Assembly: GCA_942492625.1 (NCBI GenBank)
Contig: CALOFM010000048.1
Span: 56,708-120,707 of the forward strand
DNA: 64,000 nt
Direction of reading: 5' to 3'
Source of the DNA: Thiosymbion sp942492625
GTDB lineage: Bacteria; Pseudomonadota; Gammaproteobacteria; Chromatiales; Chromatiaceae
Part shown: one piece after another, positions 36,517 through 44,951 of the stretch
Layout of the letters: every line of letters starts with the position of its first letter
Numbering within the stretch: position 1 is the first letter of the stretch
Made by a program: the position numbers and the translations under genes
The notes under the pieces: model-generated
What the model was told of the DNA's origin: nothing
What the model saw: the letters and a program-made list of their open reading frames with translations, nothing else
The model's database searches: none

Positions 36517-37392
36517 CTACCCGTCGAGGACCGCCTTGAGGGTCGTACCCAGCTCGGACGGAGAGGCCGAGACGTGAATGCCGGCGGCCTCCATCGCCTC
36601 GATCTTTTCCTTTGCACCGCCCTTGCCGCCGGCGATGATCGCGCCGGCATGCCCCATACGACGTCCCGGAGGTGCCGTGAGACCGGCGATGAAGCCGACT
36701 GTGGGTTTCTTGATGCTGGACTGCGCGAGGAACTCCGCGGCCTCTTCCTCTGCGGTGCCGCCGATCTCCCCGATCATGATGATGGACTCGGTCTTGGGGT
36801 CGTTCAAAAACAGGTCGAGGCAATCGATGAAATTGGTGCCGTTGACCGGATCGCCACCGATACCGATACAGGTGGTCTGGCCGAGGCCCACGGCAGTAGT
36901 CTGCGCCACCGCCTCGTAGGTCAGGGTTCCGGAGCGGGAGACGACGCCTACGCTCCCGGGCAGGTGGATGTGACCGGGCATGATGCCGATCTTGCACTCG
37001 CCGGGGGTGATGACGCCGGGGCAGTTGGGGCCCACGAGGCGCGTGTTGGAGGCATCCAGCACGCGCTTCACCTTGACCATGTCCGCTGCCGGGACGCCCT
37101 CGGTGATACAGACCACAAGCGGAATCTCCGCGTCGATCGCCTCAAGGATGGCATCCGCGGCGAAAGGTGGGGGCACATAGATGACCGAGGCATCGGCGCC
37201 GGTCGCGTCGACCGCGTCCGCCACCGTGTTGAAGACCGGGACACCCAGGTGAGTGGTTCCGCCCTTACCGGGGGTGACGCCGCCGACCATGTTGGTGCCG
37301 TAGGCGATCGCCTGTTCCGAGTGGAAGGTACCCTGGGCGCCGGTGAAACCCTGGCAGAGGACCTTGGTGTTTTTGTCGATGAGAACTGACAT
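36517..37392 (-). CDS. sucD: Succinyl-CoA ligase alpha subunit
   Basis: 291 residues from ATG 37392; TAATG overlaps the sucC stop. LCQGFTGAQGTFHSEQAIAY, GPNCPGVITPGECKIGIMPG, IGIGGDPVNGTNFIDCL and GHAGAIIAGG (active-site His) are diagnostic. With SucC it interconverts succinyl-CoA and succinate with ATP or GTP formation in the TCA cycle. The frame extends upstream within sucC, but that part is a shadow. Confidence 0.96.
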   Translation of the reverse strand: MSVLIDKNTKVLCQGFTGAQGTFHSEQAIAYGTNMVGGVTPGKGGTTHLGVPVFNTVADAVDATGADASVIYVPPPFAADAILEAIDAEIPLVVCITEGVPAADMVKVKRVLDASNTRLVGPNCPGVITPGECKIGIMPGHIHLPGSVGVVSRSGTLTYEAVAQTTAVGLGQTTCIGIGGDPVNGTNFIDCLDLFLNDPKTESIIMIGEIGGTAEEEAAEFLAQSSIKKPTVGFIAGLTAPPGRRMGHAGAIIAGGKGGAKEKIEAMEAAGIHVSASPSELGTTLKAVLDG

Positions 37393-38561
37393 TAGTGTGC
37401 CTCCTTCAGGGCCGCTACGACCTTCTTGGCAGCGTCGCCGAGGCTGTCCGCTGAAACGATGTCCAATCCCGACTCGGCGAGGATCGCCTTGCCCTTGTCT
37501 ACGTTGGTGCCCTCCAGGCGTACCACCAGAGGCACGTGGATGTGCAGCTCCTTCGCCGCCACCACGATGCCCTCGGCGATGGTGTCGCACCGCATGATGC
37601 CGCCGAAGATATTGACCAGGATGCCCTTGACGTTGGGATCGGAGAGGATGATCTTGAATGCCTTGGTCACGCGCTCGGCGGTCGCGCCGCCGCCCACGTC
37701 CAGGAAGTTGGCCGGGCTCGAGCCCTCAAGCTGGATGATGTCCATGGTCGCCATGGCCAGCCCGGCGCCGTTGACCATGCAGCCGATGGCGCCGTCGAGC
37801 TTGATGTAGTTGAGCTCGTGCTGGCTCGCCTCCAACTCCGCGGCGTCTTCCTCGCTCTCGTCTCGAAGTCCGGCGACCTCCTTCTGACGGAACAAGCCGT
37901 TGTTGTCGAAGTTCATCTTCGCATCCAGGGCGATCAGGTCTCCGGCGCCGGTGACGACCAGCGGATTGATCTCCACCAGGCTCGCGTCCAGCTCAGTGTA
38001 GGCCTTGTACATGGCCTGCAGGAACTTGACGGCTTGGCGAATCTGGCCGCCTTCAAGTCCCAGTCCGAAGGCGATTTTACGCGCATGGTAAGCCTGTAGA
38101 CCGGTGGCCGGATCGATGGCCACCATCAGGATTTTCTCCGGCGTCTCCGCGGCCACCTCCTCGATGTTCATGCCGCCCTCTGTGGAGGCCATGACCGTGA
38201 CCCAGCTCGTGCCACGGTCCAGCAGGAAGCTGAGGTAGAGCTCGCGGGCAATGTCGCAGCCCTCCTCGACATAGATCCGGTTGACCTCCTTACCCGCGGG
38301 CCCGGTCTGATGGGTGACCAGGGTCATCCCGAGCATTTGGTCGGCGGTCGACTTGACCTCATCGCGCGACTTGACGACCTTAACGCCGCCACCCTTTCCG
38401 CGGCCGCCGGCGTGGATCTGGGCCTTGACGACCCAGACCGATCCCCCTAGCTCCTGGGCGGCGACTTCGGCCTCCACAGGTGTAAAAGCGACCCGACCCC
38501 TTGGTACGGCCACGCCGAACTTGGCAAGCAGCCCTTTGGCTTGATATTCGTGGATATTCAT
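37392..38561 (-). CDS. sucC: Succinyl-CoA ligase beta subunit
   Basis: 389 residues from ATG 38561 with GGAG five bases upstream (MNIHEYQAKGLLAKFGVAVP). An ATP-grasp domain (KAQIHAGGRGKGGGVKVV) is followed by a flavodoxin-like CoA-ligase domain (GILVNIFGGIMRCD). It is the first gene of sucC-sucD. The usual gammaproteobacterial sucAB neighbours are absent here. Confidence 0.96.
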   Translation of the reverse strand: MNIHEYQAKGLLAKFGVAVPRGRVAFTPVEAEVAAQELGGSVWVVKAQIHAGGRGKGGGVKVVKSRDEVKSTADQMLGMTLVTHQTGPAGKEVNRIYVEEGCDIARELYLSFLLDRGTSWVTVMASTEGGMNIEEVAAETPEKILMVAIDPATGLQAYHARKIAFGLGLEGGQIRQAVKFLQAMYKAYTELDASLVEINPLVVTGAGDLIALDAKMNFDNNGLFRQKEVAGLRDESEEDAAELEASQHELNYIKLDGAIGCMVNGAGLAMATMDIIQLEGSSPANFLDVGGGATAERVTKAFKIILSDPNVKGILVNIFGGIMRCDTIAEGIVVAAKELHIHVPLVVRLEGTNVDKGKAILAESGLDIVSADSLGDAAKKVVAALKEAH

Positions 38562-38956
38562 TCGTTCTCCATCCTCTTGTTTCCACCTGCGTGCAGGGAA
38601 CAATCCCCCGCCTGGACCCCATAATGTAAACCAGTTTCATCCACTTGTAAGCACCACGAATTGCGGTAGGGCAACTAGCCGGTCGATTGACAATCAGTCC
38701 CCGTCTCCTGGCTCGCTGGACTGCCGATGCCCCGCTCAAACCCAATACACATTATTCGTAAGATCTGGCAATAAGAGACAGCACCGCATTTGGTCCGCCT
38801 CCCACGTCGGTATCCATCCCGTATCTCCATGCTTCGCGCGCGGCTTGTATCCGGAGCGCCAATCTGGTGAACTTCGGAATCGACTCGCGCAGCCGCAATC
38901 CGCCGTCGCGCCGGCAGGAACCGAAAATAACACGAACCCGATTTGGAGGAGCAGAC
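38562..38956. other. Divergent intergenic region between sucC and pntA
   Basis: About 395 bases without a convincing gene. A TTGACA at 38687-38692 lacks a matching -10 at 17 bases. Short frames on both strands have no family resemblance. The pntA ribosome site GGAGGAG ends the region. Confidence 0.4.
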
Positions 38957-40531
38957 ATGTCCATGAAGATAGGGGCTCCGCGGGAGGTCCATCCGGAGGA
39001 GACCCGCGTCGCCATCACCCCTGAAACGGCACAACAAATTCAAAAGCTCGGCTTCTCCGTCGCCATCGAGGTCGGGGCCGGCGCGAAGTCCCACTTCTCC
39101 GACGACGCCTACCGGGAATCCGGCGTCGAGATCATCGAAGACGTCAAGGACCTGTGGGCCCAGTCAGACATCGTGCTCAAGGTCAATGCCCCGGAGACCC
39201 ACCCGAACGAGTGCGTGGACGAGACCGAGCTGCTGCGAGAGGGTGGCACCCTGATCAGCTTCATCTGGCCGGCCCAGAACCCGGAGCTCATGGACAAGCT
39301 GGCCGCCCGCAAGGCGACGGTCCTGGCCATGGACAGCGTGCCTCGCATATCCCGCGCACAGAAGCTGGACGCGCTCAGCTCCATGGCCAACGTGGCGGGC
39401 TACCGCGCGGTGGTCGAGGCATCCAATTTCTTCGGCCGCTTCTTCACCGGCCAGGTGACCGCGGCGGGGAAGGTCCCGCCAGCCAAGGTCATGATCATAG
39501 GTGCGGGAGTCGCCGGACTCGCCGCCATCGGCGCCGCGGGCGCCATGGGCGCCGTCGTGCGTGCCTTCGACACCCGCCCCGAGGTCAAGGAGCAGGTGGA
39601 GAGCATGGGGGCCGAGTTCCTCATGCTCGAGTTCGAGGAGGAAGGCGGCGGTGAAGGCGGCTACGCCAAGGTGATGAGCGAGGAGTTCATCAAGGCGGAG
39701 ATGGAGCTGTTCGCCCGCCAGGCCATGGAGGTGGACATCATCATCACAACCGCCCTGATCCCCGGCAAGCCGGCCCCCAAGCTGATCACGGAGGCCATGG
39801 TCGAATCCATGCAGGACGGCAGTGTCATCGTCGACCTGGCGGCCCGGCAGGGCGGCAACTGCGCCCTGTGCGAGCCCGGCGAGGTGGTGGTGCGGCACGG
39901 CGTGACCATCATCGGCGAGCTGGATCTACCGAGCCGCCTGCCCACCCAGTCCAGCCAGCTCTACGGCACGAACTTGCGCCACCTGCTCACCGACCTGACA
40001 CCGAACAAGGACGGCCAGATCGACGTCGACATGGAGGACGAAGTCATCCGCGGCACCACCGTCATCAAGGAGGGTGAGATCACCTGGCCGCCACCACCGC
40101 CCAAGCTGTCCGCGACCCCGGCGGCGGGTAAGCACGCGGCCACCGCCGCACCCCCGCAGCCCGCCGCGAAAGCGGAACAAAAGAAATCCTCCGGCCTGGC
40201 GACGGCCATACTGATGGGCGCAGGCGCACTGGCGCTGTTCGGCCTGGGCAGCGTCGCCCCCACCGACTTCCTCGCTCACCTCACCGTGTTCGTTCTGGCC
40301 TGCTTCGTGGGCTACATGGTGATCTGGAACGTGACCCCGGCGCTGCACACACCACTGATGAGCGTCACCAACGCCATCAGCGGCATCATCGTCATCGGCG
40401 CCCTGCTCCAGATATCCAGTCCATCCGGCCTGGTCGTGGTGTTGGCGGCGATCTCAATATTGATCGCAACCATCAACGTCTTCGGCGGCTTTTACGTCAC
40501 CCAGCGCATGCTGCAGATGTTCAGGAAGTAA
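38957..40531 (+). CDS. pntA: NAD(P) transhydrogenase alpha subunit
   Basis: 524 residues from ATG 38957, behind GGAGGAGCAGAC. The NAD-binding domain I (about 1-370) includes MIIGAGVAGLAAIGAAGAMG and AARQGGNCALCEPGE. A Pro/Ala-rich linker leads to the membrane part of three to four helices (ATAILMGAGALALFGLGS onward), so PntAA and PntAB are fused as in enteric bacteria. The complex uses proton entry to make NADPH from NADH. pntB follows after 12 bases. Confidence 0.96.
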   Translation: MSMKIGAPREVHPEETRVAITPETAQQIQKLGFSVAIEVGAGAKSHFSDDAYRESGVEIIEDVKDLWAQSDIVLKVNAPETHPNECVDETELLREGGTLISFIWPAQNPELMDKLAARKATVLAMDSVPRISRAQKLDALSSMANVAGYRAVVEASNFFGRFFTGQVTAAGKVPPAKVMIIGAGVAGLAAIGAAGAMGAVVRAFDTRPEVKEQVESMGAEFLMLEFEEEGGGEGGYAKVMSEEFIKAEMELFARQAMEVDIIITTALIPGKPAPKLITEAMVESMQDGSVIVDLAARQGGNCALCEPGEVVVRHGVTIIGELDLPSRLPTQSSQLYGTNLRHLLTDLTPNKDGQIDVDMEDEVIRGTTVIKEGEITWPPPPPKLSATPAAGKHAATAAPPQPAAKAEQKKSSGLATAILMGAGALALFGLGSVAPTDFLAHLTVFVLACFVGYMVIWNVTPALHTPLMSVTNAISGIIVIGALLQISSPSGLVVVLAAISILIATINVFGGFYVTQRMLQMFRK

Positions 40532-40543
40532 GGGGAATTCACA

Positions 40544-41932
40544 ATGACAGAAGGCGTAATTACCACCGCATACATCGCGGCCAGCATCCTGTTCATCCTG
40601 GCCCTGGGCGGCCTAAGCAATCAGGAGACCGCGCGGCGCGGCAACATCTACGGCATCGTCGGCATGGCCATCGCCCTGATCGCCACCATCGGCGGTGCCC
40701 AGGTTACCGATTACGGCACCCTCGGGGTCTGCATGATCATAGGCGCCGTCGTTGGCATCTTCGTTGCCTCCCGGGTACAGATGACCCAAATGCCTGAGCT
40801 GGTAGCCATCCTGCACAGCTTCGTGGGCCTGGCCGCCGTTCTGATCGGCTTCGCCAGCTTTCTCGATCCGGAATCTCACCTGCAAGGCGTGGAAAAAACC
40901 ATCCACGAGGTGGAAATCTATCTCGGGGTGCTGATCGGTGCGGTCACCTTCACCGGCTCCGTCATCGCCTTCGGCAAGCTGAGCGCGCGCATCTCCAGCA
41001 AGCCCCTGGCCCTGCCGGCCCGCCACTGGCTGAACCTTGGACTGGGCTTGCTCTGTCTGTGGCTCGGCGTCCTCTTCGTCGGTGCCGAGGACCACAACGG
41101 ACTGCTTCCCCTGGTCATCATGACGCTCATCGCCTTCGCCTTCGGCGTGCACATGGTGATGGCCATCGGCGGCGCGGACATGCCGGTCGTCATCTCCATG
41201 CTCAACAGCTACTCGGGCTGGGCGGCGGCGGCCACCGGCTTCATGCTCAGCAATGACCTGTTGATCGTCACCGGCGCGCTGGTGGGAAGCTCCGGCGCCA
41301 TTCTGTCCTATATCATGTGCCGCGCCATGAACCGTAAGTTCTTCGCTGTCATCGCCGGCGGCTTCGGCACCGCAGGTGGGACGGCCGCGGCAGTGGACGG
41401 CGAGCAGGGTGAGGTCATCGCCATCTCCGCCGATGAGACAGCCGAGCTGCTCAGGGATTCCAAGAGCGTGATCATCGTCCCCGGCTACGGCATGGCCGTA
41501 GCCCAGGCCCAGCACGCCATCAACGATATCACCAAGAAACTGCGCGACAAGGGGATTAACGTACGTTTCGCCATTCACCCGGTGGCTGGCCGCATGCCCG
41601 GACACATGAACGTGCTGCTGGCCGAGGCGAAGGTGCCCTATGACATCGTCATGGAGATGGACGAAATCAACGACGACTTCCCGGAGACCGACGCGGTGCT
41701 GGTCATCGGCGCCAACGACATCGTCAACCCGTCCGCCCAGACGGACCCGGGCAGCCCCATCGCCGGAATGCCCGTCCTGGAGGTCTGGAACGCCAAGACC
41801 GTGGTGGTCATGAAGCGCAGCATGGCAACCGGCTATGCGGGCGTGCAGAACCCGCTGTTCTTCGAAGAGAACTCGCGCATGCTTTTCGGCGATGCCAAGG
41901 CGAGCGTGGACGCGATCTTGTCCGCCCTTTGA
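40544..41932 (+). CDS. pntB: NAD(P) transhydrogenase beta subunit
   Basis: 462 residues: nine or so membrane helices (about 1-260), then the NADP-binding domain III with IIVPGYGMAVAQAQHAI, HPVAGRMPGHMNVLLAEA and VLVIGANDIVNP. It is the partner of PntA; 12 bases separate the genes. The length is normal and the call secure. Confidence 0.96.
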   Translation: MTEGVITTAYIAASILFILALGGLSNQETARRGNIYGIVGMAIALIATIGGAQVTDYGTLGVCMIIGAVVGIFVASRVQMTQMPELVAILHSFVGLAAVLIGFASFLDPESHLQGVEKTIHEVEIYLGVLIGAVTFTGSVIAFGKLSARISSKPLALPARHWLNLGLGLLCLWLGVLFVGAEDHNGLLPLVIMTLIAFAFGVHMVMAIGGADMPVVISMLNSYSGWAAAATGFMLSNDLLIVTGALVGSSGAILSYIMCRAMNRKFFAVIAGGFGTAGGTAAAVDGEQGEVIAISADETAELLRDSKSVIIVPGYGMAVAQAQHAINDITKKLRDKGINVRFAIHPVAGRMPGHMNVLLAEAKVPYDIVMEMDEINDDFPETDAVLVIGANDIVNPSAQTDPGSPIAGMPVLEVWNAKTVVVMKRSMATGYAGVQNPLFFEENSRMLFGDAKASVDAILSAL

Positions 41933-42086
41933 TCCTGCAGCCCCGGCAAATTGCGAAACGGACGACACGAGTAGGTCGGCAACCCTTTGCCCACATGAGC
42001 GCGAGCCACTCAGGCGTAAAGGCGTTTATTTGCGTTCATTGGCGGACCTTTTCTGCTGAGATCCGAACGATTAGGGTAAGAGCTCC

Positions 42087-42353
42087 ATGCCTAAGCTCGC
42101 CGCAAACCTCACCATGCTCTAAGGTGAGCTGGGCTTTCTCGATCGTTTCGAGGCCGCAGCCAAGTCGGGGTTCAAAGGAGATCTCGCGCCGACCATCGAG
42201 CGCAATCTGGGACGCATCGGGCACATGCAGCTCGCAGACACCCCGGGCCGCCACGAGCCTGGAACGGGTGAGATCAACTTCTCGTTCCTGCTCGACTTCA
42301 TCGAACATGATCCAACAGGGTTTAATTCAGGGTTTAGCCTGAAACGCCGTTGA
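42087..42353 (+). pseudogene. hyi: Hydroxypyruvate isomerase relic
   Basis: ATG 42087 begins MPKLAANLTML, then TAA at codon 12, then GELGFLDRFEAAAKSGFKG, the conserved N-terminus of hydroxypyruvate isomerase. The frame then skips the whole barrel core to TIERNLGRIGHMQLADTPG and RHEPGTGEINFSFLLDFIE, the C-terminal part, and ends at TGA 42351-42353 without the final helix. Everything after the stop codon stays in one frame, so the lesion is a clean in-frame core deletion plus a nonsense codon. The enzyme belongs to glyoxylate/hydroxypyruvate metabolism. Confidence 0.78.
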
Positions 42354-42366
42354 TTCTCCGGATCTT

Positions 42367-43119
42367 TCATGTCAAACGACCACTGGCGACGCACACGAGC
42401 AGCTCGTCGAGGCTCCGGATCACTTGCCCGGAATCGCCCGCCGGAGGATGATCACGCCGGATCAGTAGGCCCGCGACACCTGCCGCGGCGGCACCTGCCA
42501 TGTCCGCCGTCGTGTTGTCCCCAACGTGGATGGCACGCTGCGGATCCACGCCCAGTGCACCCAGCGCCGTTCTGAAGATAGCCGGATCCGGCTTCGCGCT
42601 TCCGGCCTCGGAGGAGTAGACGACCGCGTCCATCCGATCATGGAGATCGAGGGCCCGGAGGATTCCCGGTAACCTGGAGTCGAAATTGGAAACCACGGCG
42701 AGCTTGCAGCCTATGCCGCGCAAGCGCTCCAGTACATTCGGGACCTCGGGAAAGCACTCCCAGGCCGCGCCCTCGGCGTAGTGCTGGTAGAGGAAATCGA
42801 AAAAGGCATCGAAATCCCGGGGGCTGCTGCCCGTGCGGGCGAGCACGCGCCCAACCAGGCTGCGCCACCACTCGCGCTCCAGGCGCCGCAACTCGTCCAC
42901 CGAGGTCCATTGGAAGGCCAGATCCGGCATCCCGCCGAAAACCTCGCCGAACGCCTCGGCAAGCTTCCCGGCCTCAAGCACCATACCGTAGCGCGCGGCC
43001 GTTGCGGAGTAGGTCTCTCCCACCGGCGCGCTCGGCCTGATCAGGGTACCGGCGGCATCCAGAAGCACCGCTTCGAACCGATTGACGTCGCAAAGCCGGG
43101 AGTCAGGTCCGAGAGTCAA
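42367..43119 (-). CDS. HAD-superfamily phosphatase (subfamily IA, REG-2-like)
   Basis: 250 residues. The HAD motifs are present: AVLLDAAGTLI (motif I, with Ala-Ala in place of the second Asp position of DxD), VVSNFDSRL (II), SAKPDPAIF (III) and IHVGDNTTADMAG (IV). The missing second Asp in motif I occurs in the REG-2-like group and may alter chemistry. The physiological substrate is unknown. It is convergent with the hyi relic. Confidence 0.82.
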   Translation of the reverse strand: MTLGPDSRLCDVNRFEAVLLDAAGTLIRPSAPVGETYSATAARYGMVLEAGKLAEAFGEVFGGMPDLAFQWTSVDELRRLEREWWRSLVGRVLARTGSSPRDFDAFFDFLYQHYAEGAAWECFPEVPNVLERLRGIGCKLAVVSNFDSRLPGILRALDLHDRMDAVVYSSEAGSAKPDPAIFRTALGALGVDPQRAIHVGDNTTADMAGAAAAGVAGLLIRRDHPPAGDSGQVIRSLDELLVCVASGRLT

Positions 43120-43153
43120 TTGAGCGCTTCTTGAAACAGCAATCTGCGCCGCT

Positions 43154-43456
43154 CTATTCGGCGCGGCGTCTGATCACGCTCTGCAGCTTCTCAGCCATGC
43201 GCTGATCCCGGTCCACGCGGGTGCCCACCTGCAGGCAGGTATGAATGCGTGGAGCGCCCTCGCCGTGGACCACCTCATGGCAGCGCCTGACGGCGGCGAA
43301 TACATCGTCCCACTCCCCTTCCAGGTTGGTGCTGTTGCAGTTGACCTCGAAGGTCAGACCCGATTCCTCGAGCACGCGCTCGATGGCCGCGACATAGGGC
43401 GAGACCGAAATACCCGAGCCGATAGGCACCAGGGTGAAGCCGACGATTGCGTGCAT
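43154..43456 (-). CDS. MTH1187/YkoF-type thiamine-binding-like protein
   Basis: 100 residues from ATG 43456 (GGAG eight bases upstream). It begins MHAIVGFTLVPIGSGISVSP and contains LTFEVNCNSTNLEGEWDDVF, the family signature; members form ferredoxin-like tetramers that bind thiamine or related ligands. Role in the cell is not established. It lies 34 bases downstream of the HAD gene's start, in the same direction, so they are probably co-transcribed. Confidence 0.8.
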   Translation of the reverse strand: MHAIVGFTLVPIGSGISVSPYVAAIERVLEESGLTFEVNCNSTNLEGEWDDVFAAVRRCHEVVHGEGAPRIHTCLQVGTRVDRDQRMAEKLQSVIRRRAE

Positions 43457-43571
43457 AGTCAGAGCTCCAGGCAGGTCGAGGCGTCGTCGGGATTCTACCC
43501 GACCCGATAGGCACGGGCGATAACCCGAATGTCGGCAGCCCCTGACTGCACATACCATACTGTGCCTACTG

Positions 43572-43631
43572 GGAGGCTGTCCGAGTTGCGACTATCCTGT
43601 CCTGCGGAATCGCGGATGCCGGACAGCCTCC
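43572..43631. repeat. 60-bp palindromic element (12-bp perfect arms)
   Basis: GGAGGCTGTCCG (43572-43583) and CGGACAGCCTCC (43620-43631) are perfect inverted repeats around a 36-base centre, which itself contains TGTCC and GGACA arms. It looks like a REP/MITE-type hairpin rather than a terminator, since no T tract follows. Confidence 0.55.
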
Positions 43632-43682
43632 TAGGCCGCGGACATTCGCACACCCGGCCCGCCAGTCACGGTAACACCGCAG

Positions 43683-44894
43683 ATGAAGAGACGTGCCATA
43701 AAAACGATAGTTCCGGCTCTCCTTGCGCTGCTAGGCCAACCAATCCCGGTCGTCTCACTTGCAAGCGACCACGTCGATGGTCCGGTTACCCGACGCGAAG
43801 GGGGGGCCGACATCACGGACCTGTACGCATTCCCCGCGCCGGACAGCGGGTGGCTGGTCCTGATCATGAACCTGTACCCGTTGCTGCCCGCCAACGGCCA
43901 CTTCCAAGAGGCGGTCAGCTACGAATTCCTGTTGAGGCCGGCCGCCGTTGCCGGCACCGGGCTGAAGACGGCGTTCAGCCCGGGAGACGAAATCAGGATT
44001 GCCTGCCGCTTCTCGGCGCGCGGCGAAGACGAGCCGGACACAGTACATTGCTCCGGCGGCGGAATCGAGGTCTCGGGACCCCTGGGAGAGACCGCGGGGG
44101 ACAGGGCAAGGGACGGCGCGCTGCTGTTCGCCGGACGCCGGGCGGACCCCTTTTTCTTCAACGCTGAATGGGCCACCAAGGCGAGTGAGGAAGGCGTGCT
44201 GTTGGAGCCTGAAGACGACAACATCATGGAGGACGCCAATGTGCTGAGCATCGTGATCGAGATCGAGGCGTCCCGGCTGGGTCTAGGCACCGCCGATCTA
44301 TTGGCCGTCGCCGCGCAGACGATGACCCGGGATGCGGAGGACGCCCCCTGGCGGAGGCTCGACCGCATCGGACGCCCGGAGATCACCAATGTCAGCATGG
44401 TGGCGCACGGAGACGACGAGGAGCTGCGGGATGCTTACAACCAGCTGGCACCCTTCTCAGCGGACGTGAAGGATCTCGCCCCCTACCGCGCGCGGCTGCG
44501 CAGAAACATCGGATTCTTCGACGCCATCGACCAAGTTGAGGATTGGCCTTCGCAGTGGGTGGAAGTCCTTGCCGACCTGTTGGTCCAGGACTATCTGCTG
44601 GTGGATCTCAGTAAACCTTGCGGCGGCTCGAGCTATTTCGCGATCGAGTCTTCCCTGCTGCGTACGCAGCGTCATACACGCTGCGGTGGCCGATTACCGC
44701 AGGACGACGTGATGGACAGGGTATTCACGCTCCTGATCAACGCTGGTCAGGGACGGCCGCTACGAGATGGCGTCGACGCCCCTACCCCCGCCTTACCCGT
44801 CGATTTTCCCTATCTCGCCGAGCCGAGCTCGGGGCCGGCGGCCTGGCTCAAGGCGTTCTTCGGGCAAAAGAAAGTACGCCCGAGTGCGCATTGA
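43683..44894 (+). CDS. DUF4331 family secreted protein
   Basis: 403 residues with a signal peptide (MKRRAIKTIVPALLALLGQP, cleaved near ASD at about 28). DHVDGPVTRREGGADITDLY and AFPAP are the start of DUF4331. DUF4331 proteins are secreted and of unknown function. The gene is followed after 57 bases by a di-haem cytochrome gene on the same strand, suggesting a shared periplasmic process. Confidence 0.78.
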   Translation: MKRRAIKTIVPALLALLGQPIPVVSLASDHVDGPVTRREGGADITDLYAFPAPDSGWLVLIMNLYPLLPANGHFQEAVSYEFLLRPAAVAGTGLKTAFSPGDEIRIACRFSARGEDEPDTVHCSGGGIEVSGPLGETAGDRARDGALLFAGRRADPFFFNAEWATKASEEGVLLEPEDDNIMEDANVLSIVIEIEASRLGLGTADLLAVAAQTMTRDAEDAPWRRLDRIGRPEITNVSMVAHGDDEELRDAYNQLAPFSADVKDLAPYRARLRRNIGFFDAIDQVEDWPSQWVEVLADLLVQDYLLVDLSKPCGGSSYFAIESSLLRTQRHTRCGGRLPQDDVMDRVFTLLINAGQGRPLRDGVDAPTPALPVDFPYLAEPSSGPAAWLKAFFGQKKVRPSAH

Positions 44895-44951
44895 AGAATT
44901 CAAAAGGGTCTCAACACCCGGTACCCTGGAGTAATGGCAAAGAGGAACATC

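Noticed and set aside
40613..41968. 451-codon minus-strand frame
   Set aside because: Antisense of pntB, His/Asp/Gly-rich shadow composition; pntB itself is unmistakable.
41990..42050. GGCGTTTATTTGCGTTCATT-like dispersed repeat after pntB
   Set aside because: Resembles a common intergenic motif but only one copy is visible here.
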